From Bacteroidales bacterium (GTDB lineage Bacteria > Bacteroidota > Bacteroidia > Bacteroidales > UBA932): a stretch of 47,331 nucleotides of DNA. Each line of letters opens with the position of its first letter. Within the stretch, counting starts at the first letter, position 1. The stretch covers positions 1-47,331 of the forward strand of contig JAFZKT010000030.1 in the NCBI GenBank assembly GCA_017553545.1. Direction: 5' to 3'. Made by a program: the position numbers and the translations under genes. Below are positions 14,845 through 23,790 of this stretch, piece by piece. The notes beneath the pieces were generated by a model. It worked only from the letters and a program-made list of their open reading frames with translations. It did no database searches and was not told where the DNA came from.

Positions 14845-17307
14845 TTACCAGGTAATGCTCTGGGTGTAGACGTTGCCGAAGCGGTCCGTGACGGAAACCG
14901 TGCCGGTGCCGGAGGCGGCATTGCAAGGAACCTTGAAAATGGTCCAGAGGCCGGTTTCGCGGATGCCGTAATCATCCGAACCCAAACTCCGGAGATAGGA
15001 GTTCTTTACCGTGTTCAGGTAGTGGTCACGGAGTTCGTTGCTGGCGTAGTCGTAGCTGTTCGCCTCATTGTACTCGATATGCGTCATCTCTACGGGCGTG
15101 CCACCGTTCAGCGAGAAGGTGGGCGTACCCCATTTGTCGTCCCAGAGGAAGATGTTCACATAGGCATAACCGGCTTCGTACAGACCGGGTTTGTAAATGT
15201 GCATCTGGTAGTCTTCCGTAAGGGCGCCGCCGGCCTTCATCTGTGCGACGAAGGTGCTTCCGCCGGTTGCGGCATAGGTTCCGCTCACGTAGTTCCAGTC
15301 ACGGGAGGTGTAGGCAGGTTCGTTGCCGGTTCCGCCGTGGAAGGCGCTCTTCTGGTACTTGGTAGGATGGAACTTCCAGGTGATTTCCCCGTTGTCCACC
15401 TCCACGATGGTGAAGCCGCGCGGCGTACCGTCGGCCACATACTCGTTGGTCCAGAGTTCACCGGTGGAACGGGCCAGGGTGTGCACCTGAATGCGTTTGT
15501 GACGGTGACCGTCGGGATAATTGAAGTTGAATCCCACGTGGGTATGGCCAGCCCAGGCGTGAATCTCCGCATACTTGTTGATAAGGTTGCCGTATTCCGG
15601 ACCGTTTACCGAAGTATTGGAACGTTCACCGGTGGTGATGTAACGGAACATCGGCGAGTGGGAACAGACCATCAGCTTGGAAGAAGTGGGGATGTAGGAA
15701 AGGTCGGCCTCCAGCCATGCGAGGACATCGTCCGAAAGCCCGTACTTAGCGTCCGGATTCATCACCAGCGAGCTGCCGCTCTTCACCATAAAGATGTTGT
15801 CCAGCATCACGAAATGGATGCCGCCGATGTTGAACGAATAGTTGCGCGGGCCGAAATAGCTCTCATAGGGAGCTGCGCCTTCGTCATCGTTGGCAGCCGA
15901 CATATCATAGTCGTGGTTGCCGATGACATTGTAGGTGGGATAGCCCTGCGCGGCCATCGTGGTGGCGTAGGTCTCCATCAGGCTGAGGTTTTCGTGCGCC
16001 AGGTCGCCCAGGCAGATGCCATAGACCTGATGCCCGGAGATACCGGCGGCCACCTCGCGGAGTTCGTAGAAGAGGTCCTCGCTGCAGCGGGTGGAATACC
16101 AGGCGCAGTTGTCGCCTGCGCTCCCCTGTGCTCGTGCCTGAGGATCGGCCGATATCAGGAGGGTGAAGCGGTTGGGGTTCGCCACCGGAGTCAGCGTATA
16201 ATCACCGAAGTCGTAGATGCCGCCGGAAGGGGTTACATCGGCCGCAGCCTTGTAGAACTTGGGCGTTCCGTTGACGGCGGTAGCAGTGTAACCGCTGGGC
16301 GTGCTCACCCACACGAACTTGGTGTTGGCCATATTGCTGGTCATATAAAAGCGGCCGTCGGAGAGGGTGCGGACGCACTGCAGACCGTCGGAGACCACCA
16401 CGTCGGCCAAACCGTTTCCGGCATTGTCCACCACGCGGCCCTTCACGTTGTAACCGTCAAGCGGGAGGGATTCCACATCCAGGCCTTCCAACTCCAGCTT
16501 GCAGCTGGTCATGGGATTGAAATAAGTCACGGAGCTGCGGAGGAGCTGGCCCTTTACAATGTTGACAGGAGAGGCGGTGGCGCAAGTCATCTTCTGGTGT
16601 GAAGCATCCTCCAGCGTAACTGAGAAGCCCTTGATGTAGAACTGCGCGGGAATCGTCAGGAAGAGGTCCAAATCCTCGGAGGCGGACAGGGGCTGGTTCA
16701 CAGACAAGGTCACCTCCGTGGACCCGCCGCCTGCAGGGGAAAGGTCGGAAAAGGAATAATCGATGGTGAAATCGCCGCAAACCTGTTCGTTGGAGTTTCC
16801 CCGGAAGGTAACAGTGGCAAGGTCGGTCGATGCCACCGAAGCGTTCTTTCTCACGCGCAGATGCAGGATGGCGCACAGATGCGCGAGGTCGGCCGTTTCA
16901 CCCGTCAAGGCCGACACCTGTGCTGCCAGCGGGACGGAAACCACGGCATTCGCCGCCCAGGTCTGCGTGGCAGGCAGGGTGACGGTGTTGCCGTTCTTGT
17001 ACAGCGAAGCGGGGTACAGGATGTTGTACGGGGCCGATCCGCTGATGGCGCTCGTGAAGGTGAACTGGGCGGTGGTCGCCTGGGCGGAGACGCCGCTCAG
17101 GGGTTCCGACGCCACGCCGTTCATCGCCAGGCAGTCGCCGTCGGCCCAATAGACGGGCCGCTTGGTGCCGCTGATAGCGCCCAGGGCGGTTTTCGTCTGC
17201 TGCGCGCTCACGGTGATTACCGTGGGCTCCGCACCCGGATTCTTCTCCCGCTGGCAGGCCACCAGCAGGGAAAGGGTTGCAATTGCAAGAATGTATAGTT
17301 TCTTCAT
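14845..17307 (-). CDS. fimbrillin-like module plus calcineurin-like phosphoesterase lipoprotein
   Basis: 820 residues; Cys18 lipoprotein signal (LLVACQRE). Residues about 28-265 are a fimbrillin-like module (TKTALG, VYWADGDCLAMNGV, YNILYPASLY, VTLPATQTW) shared with the two genes upstream. Residues about 285-375 form a beta-sandwich cap (YNVKGRVVDNAGNGL, TLSDGRFYM). Residues about 380-610 are a metallophosphoesterase: ISADPQ, CLGDLAHE, IGNHDYD, CSHSP (His550) and AGHTH (587-590). A C-terminal domain follows to 820, ending TDRFGNVYTQSITW. Residues 285-820 are paralogous to the gene at 37806. It is last in its operon, 12 bp after the upstream stop. Confidence 0.9.
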   Translation of the reverse strand: MKKLYILAIATLSLLVACQREKNPGAEPTVITVSAQQTKTALGAISGTKRPVYWADGDCLAMNGVASEPLSGVSAQATTAQFTFTSAISGSAPYNILYPASLYKNGNTVTLPATQTWAANAVVSVPLAAQVSALTGETADLAHLCAILHLRVRKNASVASTDLATVTFRGNSNEQVCGDFTIDYSFSDLSPAGGGSTEVTLSVNQPLSASEDLDLFLTIPAQFYIKGFSVTLEDASHQKMTCATASPVNIVKGQLLRSSVTYFNPMTSCKLELEGLDVESLPLDGYNVKGRVVDNAGNGLADVVVSDGLQCVRTLSDGRFYMTSNMANTKFVWVSTPSGYTATAVNGTPKFYKAAADVTPSGGIYDFGDYTLTPVANPNRFTLLISADPQARAQGSAGDNCAWYSTRCSEDLFYELREVAAGISGHQVYGICLGDLAHENLSLMETYATTMAAQGYPTYNVIGNHDYDMSAANDDEGAAPYESYFGPRNYSFNIGGIHFVMLDNIFMVKSGSSLVMNPDAKYGLSDDVLAWLEADLSYIPTSSKLMVCSHSPMFRYITTGERSNTSVNGPEYGNLINKYAEIHAWAGHTHVGFNFNYPDGHRHKRIQVHTLARSTGELWTNEYVADGTPRGFTIVEVDNGEITWKFHPTKYQKSAFHGGTGNEPAYTSRDWNYVSGTYAATGGSTFVAQMKAGGALTEDYQMHIYKPGLYEAGYAYVNIFLWDDKWGTPTFSLNGGTPVEMTHIEYNEANSYDYASNELRDHYLNTVKNSYLRSLGSDDYGIRETGLWTIFKVPCNAASGTGTVSVTDRFGNVYTQSITW

Positions 17308-17319
17308 AATCCTGATTTG

Positions 17320-20300
17320 CTAAAGGTCCGCAGCATTGCCACCGCCATCGGTGAAGTTGGAGTCGCCGCACATACTGAGGGTGGACTTGTAGTGGCTGTT
17401 CTTGATGGTGGAAGAGGCGTCCGTTTGCCCGGCAAGGGCGCCTGCCGTTATGGCAGTGCCATTTTTGCTTACGTCAGTTGCATGACTGGAACAGCCATCG
17501 ATGGTGGAACCCTGCAAATATCCTACTATACCACCGCCGTACTGAAGCTGGGAGCTGCGGATAGTAGAACCCGAATACGTACAGTCCTTAACCGTTCCGC
17601 TCCGCAGCCAGGCCACGATACCGCCATCGCAGTAGGAACTTTGGTTGCCGAAATTGATGGGAACCGTGCAGTCGGAAATAGTAATGGCACGGGCATAAGC
17701 AACGATACCGCCAATATCCCCACGCGTGCCCACGACGCTGGCCGTACTGGCAACCGCGCAGTGGGATATCGTTCCGTTTGATGAATACATTTCCCCGACA
17801 ATACCGCCGCACATAGGGGCATAGGAATTATAACCCTTATTGCTCCAATGATTGTTTTGTGCCTTCCCGGAACCGATGAGCTCGCAATAGGAAATGGAAC
17901 TGGCCGAACCGGTAAGCTTACCCACAATACCGCCAACCCAGAATGTCTCAGCGGTATTTACATTCTTATTGCCGCTTCCACCAAAAATGATTCCGCTGTT
18001 GGTAGTTTTGGTGGTGGCGTCGCCCAGGATTCTTGCACGGTCTACGTATCCTGCGATTCCGCCCAGGTAACATCTGTAGTAAAGAACACCCAGATCTGAA
18101 GTTGCCGCCGCCGTATGGGGCGCTGTGCTGGTGGGGTCAAAGGTAACATTGCCGGAATTGGTGCAATATTGCACATCCACCAGGGTGGAGGTTTTCATCT
18201 TCGCCACAATACCGCCAAGATACACATAGCTTGCACCGCCCGCCCAATCGGCATTGTGCGTGCTGTTGGTGCAGATGTACTCCAGATTACCGGAGTTGGA
18301 AAGACTGTTTAGCCCCATCGTGCTGTAGCCCACTACTCCGCCCAGGTAGAAGCCATAATCGTCGGCCGACGTGGGATCCGTCAGTTTCTGGTTGCCATTC
18401 GTCTGCTGCAGGTTACCCGAATTGGTGATGGCGGTGGTGCTGCCATCGATGGCTGCCTTGCTCCAACCCACGACACCGCCCATCGCGCTGATGACTGAGT
18501 TGATGTCTTCCAGTGCATCTACGGTAAGGTTGGCCGCATTGCTCAGTCCGTCTTCAATGGTGCCCGTACTTTCATTATAGCCGATACAGCCGCCCAGATA
18601 GAGCTGACGGGCGCTGTAGGGGCCGTCGAAATGGGAAGTTCCTACGGTAATGACGCCGGTGGAATTGTTGGTCCCGTCGGATACGGCTCCGTAGTTTTTA
18701 CCAACGATGCCGCCCACACAGTGAATCTTAGGGGAAGCCCTATCAATGATGGTTCCATTGTTGACACCGCCATTGACGGACGCACTCTCTGCGTTGTAGC
18801 CCACAATACCGCCCACATTCAGGTAGCGGCCGTTCAGGTTACCGCTGGTGCCGCGGGCAGCCGAGAATATGTTGAGAACCGTCGCATTGTTGGTACAATC
18901 CGAAACGGTTCCATTGTTGCGGCCGGCGATACCGGCGATGGCATAATGGTAGGCGTTGGTGGAATGAGTGACGATGGTTCCGGTGTAGTTGTTTCCGGAC
19001 AGGGTCACCGTCACACCCGTGGCATGGTTGGCCGTGGTACAGCCATCGACCGTTCCCAGGTTCAGGCCAGCGATACCGCCTATCATCAGATAGGGGTTGT
19101 TCTTCATTTCACTCGACTCCTCAGCCGCAATCATCTGACCGGCATTGTCAATGGTTCCTTCGAAGTCGGAATCCTGCACCAGCGCAGTTGACGAGTTTAC
19201 AAAGCCGGCGATACCGCCAATCATCAGGCGGCTGGCAGCCGTCTGGAATCCGGCGGGAACGGAAACCGCTCCAGCAAAAGTACAGTTCTTGATCTTCCCG
19301 TTATTAACCATACTACCCACAAGGCCACCCAGACAGGTATCATAACTCACATCGGACACGGCCGCGAGGCTTACCTCGGCCTCCACCGTCACATTGGTGA
19401 GCCAGCCCTTATGGTAGCCAACAGCCGCACCGGCGTCCAGTCCGGCAGCATTGGTATGCGTAAAGATGAACGAGCAGCTGTCGTCGATGGTGAGATCCTT
19501 CAACGAACCGTTTCCTCCGATGCGGGCAAAGAGCGGAACCGTGGCCGTAAGACCACTGATGGTATGGTTCCCGCCGTCGAACACGCCGTTAAAGAGGCCG
19601 CCGGCGCCGGGTTTGCCGATACCGCCCGTGGCATTGAAGGCCGCGGAAGTGGTGGCGTCGAAAACAAGGTCTGCAGTGACAGTGGCGACGAGGTTCTTGC
19701 CCAGCGCAGAATAGTCCCCATTGTTGTAGGCCTGCGCAAAGGTAATGAGCTTTTCAGGCGTATCAATCTCGATGCCGTCGGTGGCCGAAGGGATGAATTC
19801 AAACGCCTTGAGAGGCTGAATCACGCCCTGGGAGAAGGTCTTGGGGGTGGTGGTGGACTTGGTCATAAAGTGACCTTTCTTGTCCATCACCTTGACGGTA
19901 AAGTTGTAGGAGCCGGCCGGAACGGGAATGAAGAAACTCCGCTCCGTGGACGAAAGCGCCCAGTCGCCGGAAATCTGCACCGCAAGGTCGTTGCCGGAAG
20001 GGCTGGCGGCCGGCGTGAGGGCACCGGTAGAATAGTTGATGGAGAAGTCGCCGCTCATCCGGGTGGATGCCGTGGAAACCTCGATCAGGACGATGTTGTC
20101 CGTATCCGGATCCGTAGCGGCCTGTTTGATCTTTAGCTGCAGGATGCCGGTGAGCGGATTCAGGCTGAAGGAAGCCGTCTGACTGACGCCGCCCATCGGA
20201 ACCACCTGATCTCCCACGTTGTGGGCCAAGGTGACGGTGGAAGCGTTCTTGTAAATGGACGCGGGATAAACCACGTTGTAGGGAGCGGTAACCGTTTCCG

Positions 20301-20574
20301 AGAAGGAGAAGTCCGCACGGGTTGTGCCGGCAGGAACATTCTCCAGCGCCAGGGAAGCGACACCGTTGGCCGCGACCTGGTCTCCGTCGGCCCAGTAAAG
20401 GCGGCGGAAATCATTGGTGCCGTCATTTTCTACGTCACCGACAGTGGTTTTTGTTTCGGCCGAGCCGATGGAGAGAACGGTTTTGACGACGGGGCCGTCA
20501 GAAATCGGCTGTTCTTTTGTGCAGGCGGCCAGCACTGCGGCGGCCAGGGCAAAAAATACAAATGTCTTTTTCAT
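17320..20574 (-). CDS. fimbrillin-like module plus GLUG-type beta-helix lipoprotein (1084 aa)
   Basis: Lipoprotein signal with Cys18 (VLAACTKEQ). Residues about 30-270 are the fimbrillin-like module (ETKTTVG, LYWADGDQVAANGVAS, PYNVVYPASIYKNA). From about 275 (IDTPEKLITFAQAYN) come some 20 or more repeats of the form GGIVGxN-xGTVxxCTN, as in GLUG repeats and right-handed beta-helices of surface proteins. The C terminus ends the helix with no separate anchor. Its start is one base after the stop of the 48-residue peptide gene at 20576. Likely a long rod-shaped adhesin or glycan-binding protein; the ligand is unknown. Confidence 0.88.
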   Translation of the reverse strand: MKKTFVFFALAAAVLAACTKEQPISDGPVVKTVLSIGSAETKTTVGDVENDGTNDFRRLYWADGDQVAANGVASLALENVPAGTTRADFSFSETVTAPYNVVYPASIYKNASTVTLAHNVGDQVVPMGGVSQTASFSLNPLTGILQLKIKQAATDPDTDNIVLIEVSTASTRMSGDFSINYSTGALTPAASPSGNDLAVQISGDWALSSTERSFFIPVPAGSYNFTVKVMDKKGHFMTKSTTTPKTFSQGVIQPLKAFEFIPSATDGIEIDTPEKLITFAQAYNNGDYSALGKNLVATVTADLVFDATTSAAFNATGGIGKPGAGGLFNGVFDGGNHTISGLTATVPLFARIGGNGSLKDLTIDDSCSFIFTHTNAAGLDAGAAVGYHKGWLTNVTVEAEVSLAAVSDVSYDTCLGGLVGSMVNNGKIKNCTFAGAVSVPAGFQTAASRLMIGGIAGFVNSSTALVQDSDFEGTIDNAGQMIAAEESSEMKNNPYLMIGGIAGLNLGTVDGCTTANHATGVTVTLSGNNYTGTIVTHSTNAYHYAIAGIAGRNNGTVSDCTNNATVLNIFSAARGTSGNLNGRYLNVGGIVGYNAESASVNGGVNNGTIIDRASPKIHCVGGIVGKNYGAVSDGTNNSTGVITVGTSHFDGPYSARQLYLGGCIGYNESTGTIEDGLSNAANLTVDALEDINSVISAMGGVVGWSKAAIDGSTTAITNSGNLQQTNGNQKLTDPTSADDYGFYLGGVVGYSTMGLNSLSNSGNLEYICTNSTHNADWAGGASYVYLGGIVAKMKTSTLVDVQYCTNSGNVTFDPTSTAPHTAAATSDLGVLYYRCYLGGIAGYVDRARILGDATTKTTNSGIIFGGSGNKNVNTAETFWVGGIVGKLTGSASSISYCELIGSGKAQNNHWSNKGYNSYAPMCGGIVGEMYSSNGTISHCAVASTASVVGTRGDIGGIVAYARAITISDCTVPINFGNQSSYCDGGIVAWLRSGTVKDCTYSGSTIRSSQLQYGGGIVGYLQGSTIDGCSSHATDVSKNGTAITAGALAGQTDASSTIKNSHYKSTLSMCGDSNFTDGGGNAADL

Positions 20575-20575
20575 A

Positions 20576-20722
20576 CTACCATTCCTCCTCCGTGGCTATA
20601 ACAACAATGGGAAGATTGCTGGAACCGTTGTCCAGCACCTGCGCACCGCCCTCCAGGGCCAGCACGTCGCACTGCGGGGAAACATATTCCCCACAGTGCA
20701 TATTATTGAGAATCTTATTCAT
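20576..20722 (-). CDS. 48-residue peptide before the beta-helix gene
   Basis: MNKILNNMHCGEYVSPQCDV...ATEEEW. It overlaps the end of the upstream 943-residue gene by 8 bp and stops one base before the next ATG, so all three are translationally close. It shares a Y-x-SPQ motif, a Leu-Glu middle and an acidic Trp end with the peptide at 23549-23686. There is no signal peptide. It may be a leader peptide, a chaperone-like peptide or a precursor; function unknown. Confidence 0.7.
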   Translation of the reverse strand: MNKILNNMHCGEYVSPQCDVLALEGGAQVLDNGSSNLPIVVIATEEEW

Positions 20723-23546
20723 ATTCGATGGATATTTCAGTGAAGCGGCATTGGCCGGTGGTCCCGCTGGTTGCACCTATCGTAAACATAGCGGACGTTC
20801 CGCCGGCGAACAGATACTTGGTGCCAGATGCAAGCTGGGTGGTTCCGTCAGGGGCAAGCAGAACTCCATTGCTCGAAGGGGTATAGGTAAACGTAGCGCT
20901 GACAAGTGTACGGCCGGACGGCACGGAAACGGTGAGACCGCCGCCGCGGGCCTGATAGAAACGCCACTGGGTGTTGTAGTTACCATTTTGATTCTTTCCT
21001 TCATCATTGGAGGCCGTCAGGGTAACATTCCCCTGCGTAATGGTCTGCGGGGATTCGGTTCCGCCGCTGGCCCAGCCGTGCGCAGAAGCATAGGTGGCGA
21101 TGTTGATGGTCTCCACCGTGCTGCCGGTGGGAGCGTCAGAGCCATCCCAGTAGAAGCTGCCGGACTCCGTGGTGGGAGCGCCGGAACCGCACATATAAGT
21201 GGAATAGTTGCTGCCATCAAGCGTGAGGCTGGCCGAGCCGCTGCCAAAGGATCCGCCCCAGCCGCAGTCCGTCACCGTGAGGTCTCCGCCTGCGCTGCCG
21301 ATGAGCCAGCCGTGTGTATCAGGATCGGCCTTTTCAACATACATCAGGTCCACATAGGCCTTGCAACCGGTGATGGTATTGGTGGAACTGGACATATTCC
21401 CCACCAGACCACCGACAATCACATTATTGCCAGTATTACCGTCGGCCCTGCCCCAAAGGGAATGGGTCGCATCTTTCGTCAGCGTCACGATGCAGTTCTG
21501 CAGGGTGCAGTTCCCGCGCAGGTAACCCACCAGACCGCCGCCCCAGCGGAGCTGGCCCAGTGAGCCCTGAAGGGAGCTGGAAAGCACGTTGCAACCGTTC
21601 AGGGTGGCTCCCTGTACGAAGGAGGCGAAGCCGGCACCAAAGCCGCGGCGCGTCTTCACGTCCACGTTTCTGACAAAGCAGTTGTCGCTGAACGTGATGT
21701 CATTGGCGTTTTCACCACGGGCAATCCCAATAAAGCCACCCGTATGAGGGGCCTGTCCATAGCCGGACAGATTATTAAAGGCGCCGTTAGAAAGGGTGCA
21801 ACCGGAAACCCGGCAGTTCTTGAAGACCACCACGCCGGAAGCGGTGGATACCGTAGCGCCATGAACACCGCCTACGATACCTGCCACAAGAACAGTATTG
21901 CCGACAGTTTCCTTTGCGGCGTTCGTCTTGGTCACGTTGCCCATATTCACCAGGCCGGAGACCGTCATCTTGGAAGAATTGGCGGTGGAATTGATCCAGC
22001 CCACAACGCCGCCCATGTGCAGGACACAGGCCTGAGCGGGTTCGCCGCTGTCCAGGCCGTTTTTCACAAGACCCAGATTTGTGCAGTTCTTTATATTCGC
22101 CGTGTGGCCGGATTCCGGGCGCTCCACGGAACCCACGATTCCGCCCATATAGATGTTGCCGGAGCCGTTGCTGGTGGTGCAAAGGACCGTACCGGAATTC
22201 TGACAGCCGGAAATAAGGCCGTACTTGTTCTGACGGGCCACCACGCCACCCATATAGATGAGATTGGTGTAGGAGGAGGCACTGCAGGTAACGGGCGCTT
22301 TGTTCACGCAATCCGTAATATTACCCTTGCAGTAGCCGGCGACGGCGGCCAGATAGAAGTTGGCCGTAATATTCTCCGTCTGAGTGAATGAGCAAGAGGA
22401 ATCGATGGTGAGGTTCTTCACCGTTCCGTTGCTGTCCACGCGGGCAAACACGGGAACGGAGGAGGACAGGCCCTTGATGCTGTGACCGGCGCCGTTGAAC
22501 ATGCCGATGAACATCGGATCCTGATCGCCGCCTGCGCCGATACCGCCCGTGGCGACGAAATTCGCAGAGGAAGTGGCGTCGAAGGTGATGTCATTGCCCA
22601 GTGCAACCAGAAGGTCACTGCCGGCATAGGTATTGGCATTGTATGCCTCCGCGAAGGCAATCAGTTCCTCCGCCGTAGTGATGATGATGTCCGCAGGGGC
22701 GTCGCCGGTGCGTTCATAGGCCACTTCCTGCATATCGTAAAGCTTACCGGCTTCCAGGGTGACGGAAGCGGCTTTGCTGATGGTCATCAGGTCTCCGCCC
22801 TTGTCCTGGACGTCGATGGCAATACCGCTGGCATAAGTGCGGGCGGGAACCACCAGGTAATAGGAAACGGCTTCCGTAGTGGAAGTGGTATACTGGTGGG
22901 CGACGTTCACCTGCTTGTCCGCATCGGCCGAAGAAGCGCCGGTGAGAGTGGCGTTCTTGTAGTCGATGGTGAAGCTGCCGCTCACCTGCTCGCCGGAGAG
23001 GCCGCGGAAGCTGGCCGACACAAGGTCGTGTTCATCGGCCCCTTCACCCACTTTGCGGAGGATGTTCACTTTGAGAACGGCGCAGAGGTGGCTGACGGAA
23101 ATGTTGCTGCCGTCGGCGCTGTAGCCGGCCATCGGGAACATACCGTCGGCGAAAGTGCCGGACGCGTAGGTCTGGGTGGCGGGCAGCGTCACGTGCGTGG
23201 CGTCGGTGTAAATGCCGGCCGGATAAACAAGTTTGTACGGCACGGCACCCGGAACCGTTGCAAACGAGAAGGTGGCCGATGCAGCGTTGTCCGCGAGGCC
23301 CGACAGGGCGGTGGAAGGCACGCCGTTCACGGCGATTACGTCGCCGTTGCTCCAATAGACCTTGCGCTGGTTGTTTTCAACCGTGGCGGCCAGATGGGTT
23401 TTCACCTCCAGCGGAGCCGGGGATTCAGAGGAAATGCTGACCGTGAGGCTGAAATTGCCCTCATTCCCTGCGGGCTGTTCTTTCACGCAGGAGGCCGCCA
23501 GCAATCCCATTGCCGCGGCGAGGATGATAATGCTGATCTTTCTCAT
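20715..23546 (-). CDS. fimbrillin-like module plus GLUG-type beta-helix lipoprotein (943 aa)
   Basis: Start taken at 23546 so that the lipoprotein signal (MRKISIIILAAAMGLLAASC, Cys20) is N-terminal; 5 more residues are possible. Residues about 30-280 are the fimbrillin-like module (VYWSNGDVIAVNGVPSTALSG, YKLVYPAGIY, VTLPATQTY). About 285-780 are GLUG-like repeats (IYMGGVVARQNKYG, GGIVGSVERP, MGGVVGWIN). About 800-943 is a C-terminal beta domain (TQGNVTLTASNDEGK, NTQWRFYQARGGGLTVSVP) that resembles carbohydrate-binding-like C-terminal domains of Bacteroidota proteins. It probably works as a surface adhesin with its paralogue downstream. Confidence 0.88.
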   Translation of the reverse strand: MRKISIIILAAAMGLLAASCVKEQPAGNEGNFSLTVSISSESPAPLEVKTHLAATVENNQRKVYWSNGDVIAVNGVPSTALSGLADNAASATFSFATVPGAVPYKLVYPAGIYTDATHVTLPATQTYASGTFADGMFPMAGYSADGSNISVSHLCAVLKVNILRKVGEGADEHDLVSASFRGLSGEQVSGSFTIDYKNATLTGASSADADKQVNVAHQYTTSTTEAVSYYLVVPARTYASGIAIDVQDKGGDLMTISKAASVTLEAGKLYDMQEVAYERTGDAPADIIITTAEELIAFAEAYNANTYAGSDLLVALGNDITFDATSSANFVATGGIGAGGDQDPMFIGMFNGAGHSIKGLSSSVPVFARVDSNGTVKNLTIDSSCSFTQTENITANFYLAAVAGYCKGNITDCVNKAPVTCSASSYTNLIYMGGVVARQNKYGLISGCQNSGTVLCTTSNGSGNIYMGGIVGSVERPESGHTANIKNCTNLGLVKNGLDSGEPAQACVLHMGGVVGWINSTANSSKMTVSGLVNMGNVTKTNAAKETVGNTVLVAGIVGGVHGATVSTASGVVVFKNCRVSGCTLSNGAFNNLSGYGQAPHTGGFIGIARGENANDITFSDNCFVRNVDVKTRRGFGAGFASFVQGATLNGCNVLSSSLQGSLGQLRWGGGLVGYLRGNCTLQNCIVTLTKDATHSLWGRADGNTGNNVIVGGLVGNMSSSTNTITGCKAYVDLMYVEKADPDTHGWLIGSAGGDLTVTDCGWGGSFGSGSASLTLDGSNYSTYMCGSGAPTTESGSFYWDGSDAPTGSTVETINIATYASAHGWASGGTESPQTITQGNVTLTASNDEGKNQNGNYNTQWRFYQARGGGLTVSVPSGRTLVSATFTYTPSSNGVLLAPDGTTQLASGTKYLFAGGTSAMFTIGATSGTTGQCRFTEISIEYE

Positions 23547-23548
23547 GG

Positions 23549-23686
23549 CTAGTTCCCCCATTCAAAATCTTCAACATCCACGGAAGGGATGCCGTTGGTT
23601 TCCACACTTCCCTCCAGCAGGGTGCAGGCCGTTTCCAGCCTGACAAGCTCCACCTGAGGAGACTGATACAGTTTTTTCATTGGCAT
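23549..23686 (-). CDS. 45-residue peptide heading the fimbrillin-like operon
   Basis: MPMKKLYQSPQVELVRLETA...DVEDFEWGN, 45 residues (43 if the second ATG at 23680 is used). It stops 2 bases before the ATG of the large lipoprotein gene. It shares Y-x-SPQ, a Leu-rich middle and an acidic Trp end with the peptide at 20576-20722. A consensus-spaced promoter lies 32 bp upstream. Short peptides with a YxSPxxE start are common before Bacteroidales surface-protein genes from memory; their role is not known to me. Confidence 0.75.
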   Translation of the reverse strand: MPMKKLYQSPQVELVRLETACTLLEGSVETNGIPSVDVEDFEWGN

Positions 23687-23717
23687 ATAGCGTTATTTGA
23701 TTTTTGCAAAGGGACCT

Positions 23718-23748
23718 GCAAGGTACGCATTATTTTGCAGAAAACAAA
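23718..23748 (-). promoter_or_regulatory. promoter of the fimbrillin-like operon
   Basis: -33 TTTG (23745-23748), 19 bases, -7 TACCTTGC (23718-23725; one T short of TAnnTTTG). The -33 box lies in the T-run of the terminator of the upstream SGNH gene. The AATAATGCGTAC stretch before the -7 box is shared with the promoter at 14624. Confidence 0.75.
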
Positions 23749-23769
23749 AAAAAGCCCCCATAGGGGGCT
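23741..23769 (-). terminator. terminator of the SGNH lipoprotein gene
   Basis: AGCCCCC/GGGGGCT 7-bp stem (23753-23759, 23763-23769) with a loop of 3, followed on the - strand by TTTTTTTGTTTT. The T-run is reused as the -33 region of the next promoter. Confidence 0.88.
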
Positions 23770-23790
23770 CTTCTTAAAAAACTTTAAAAA

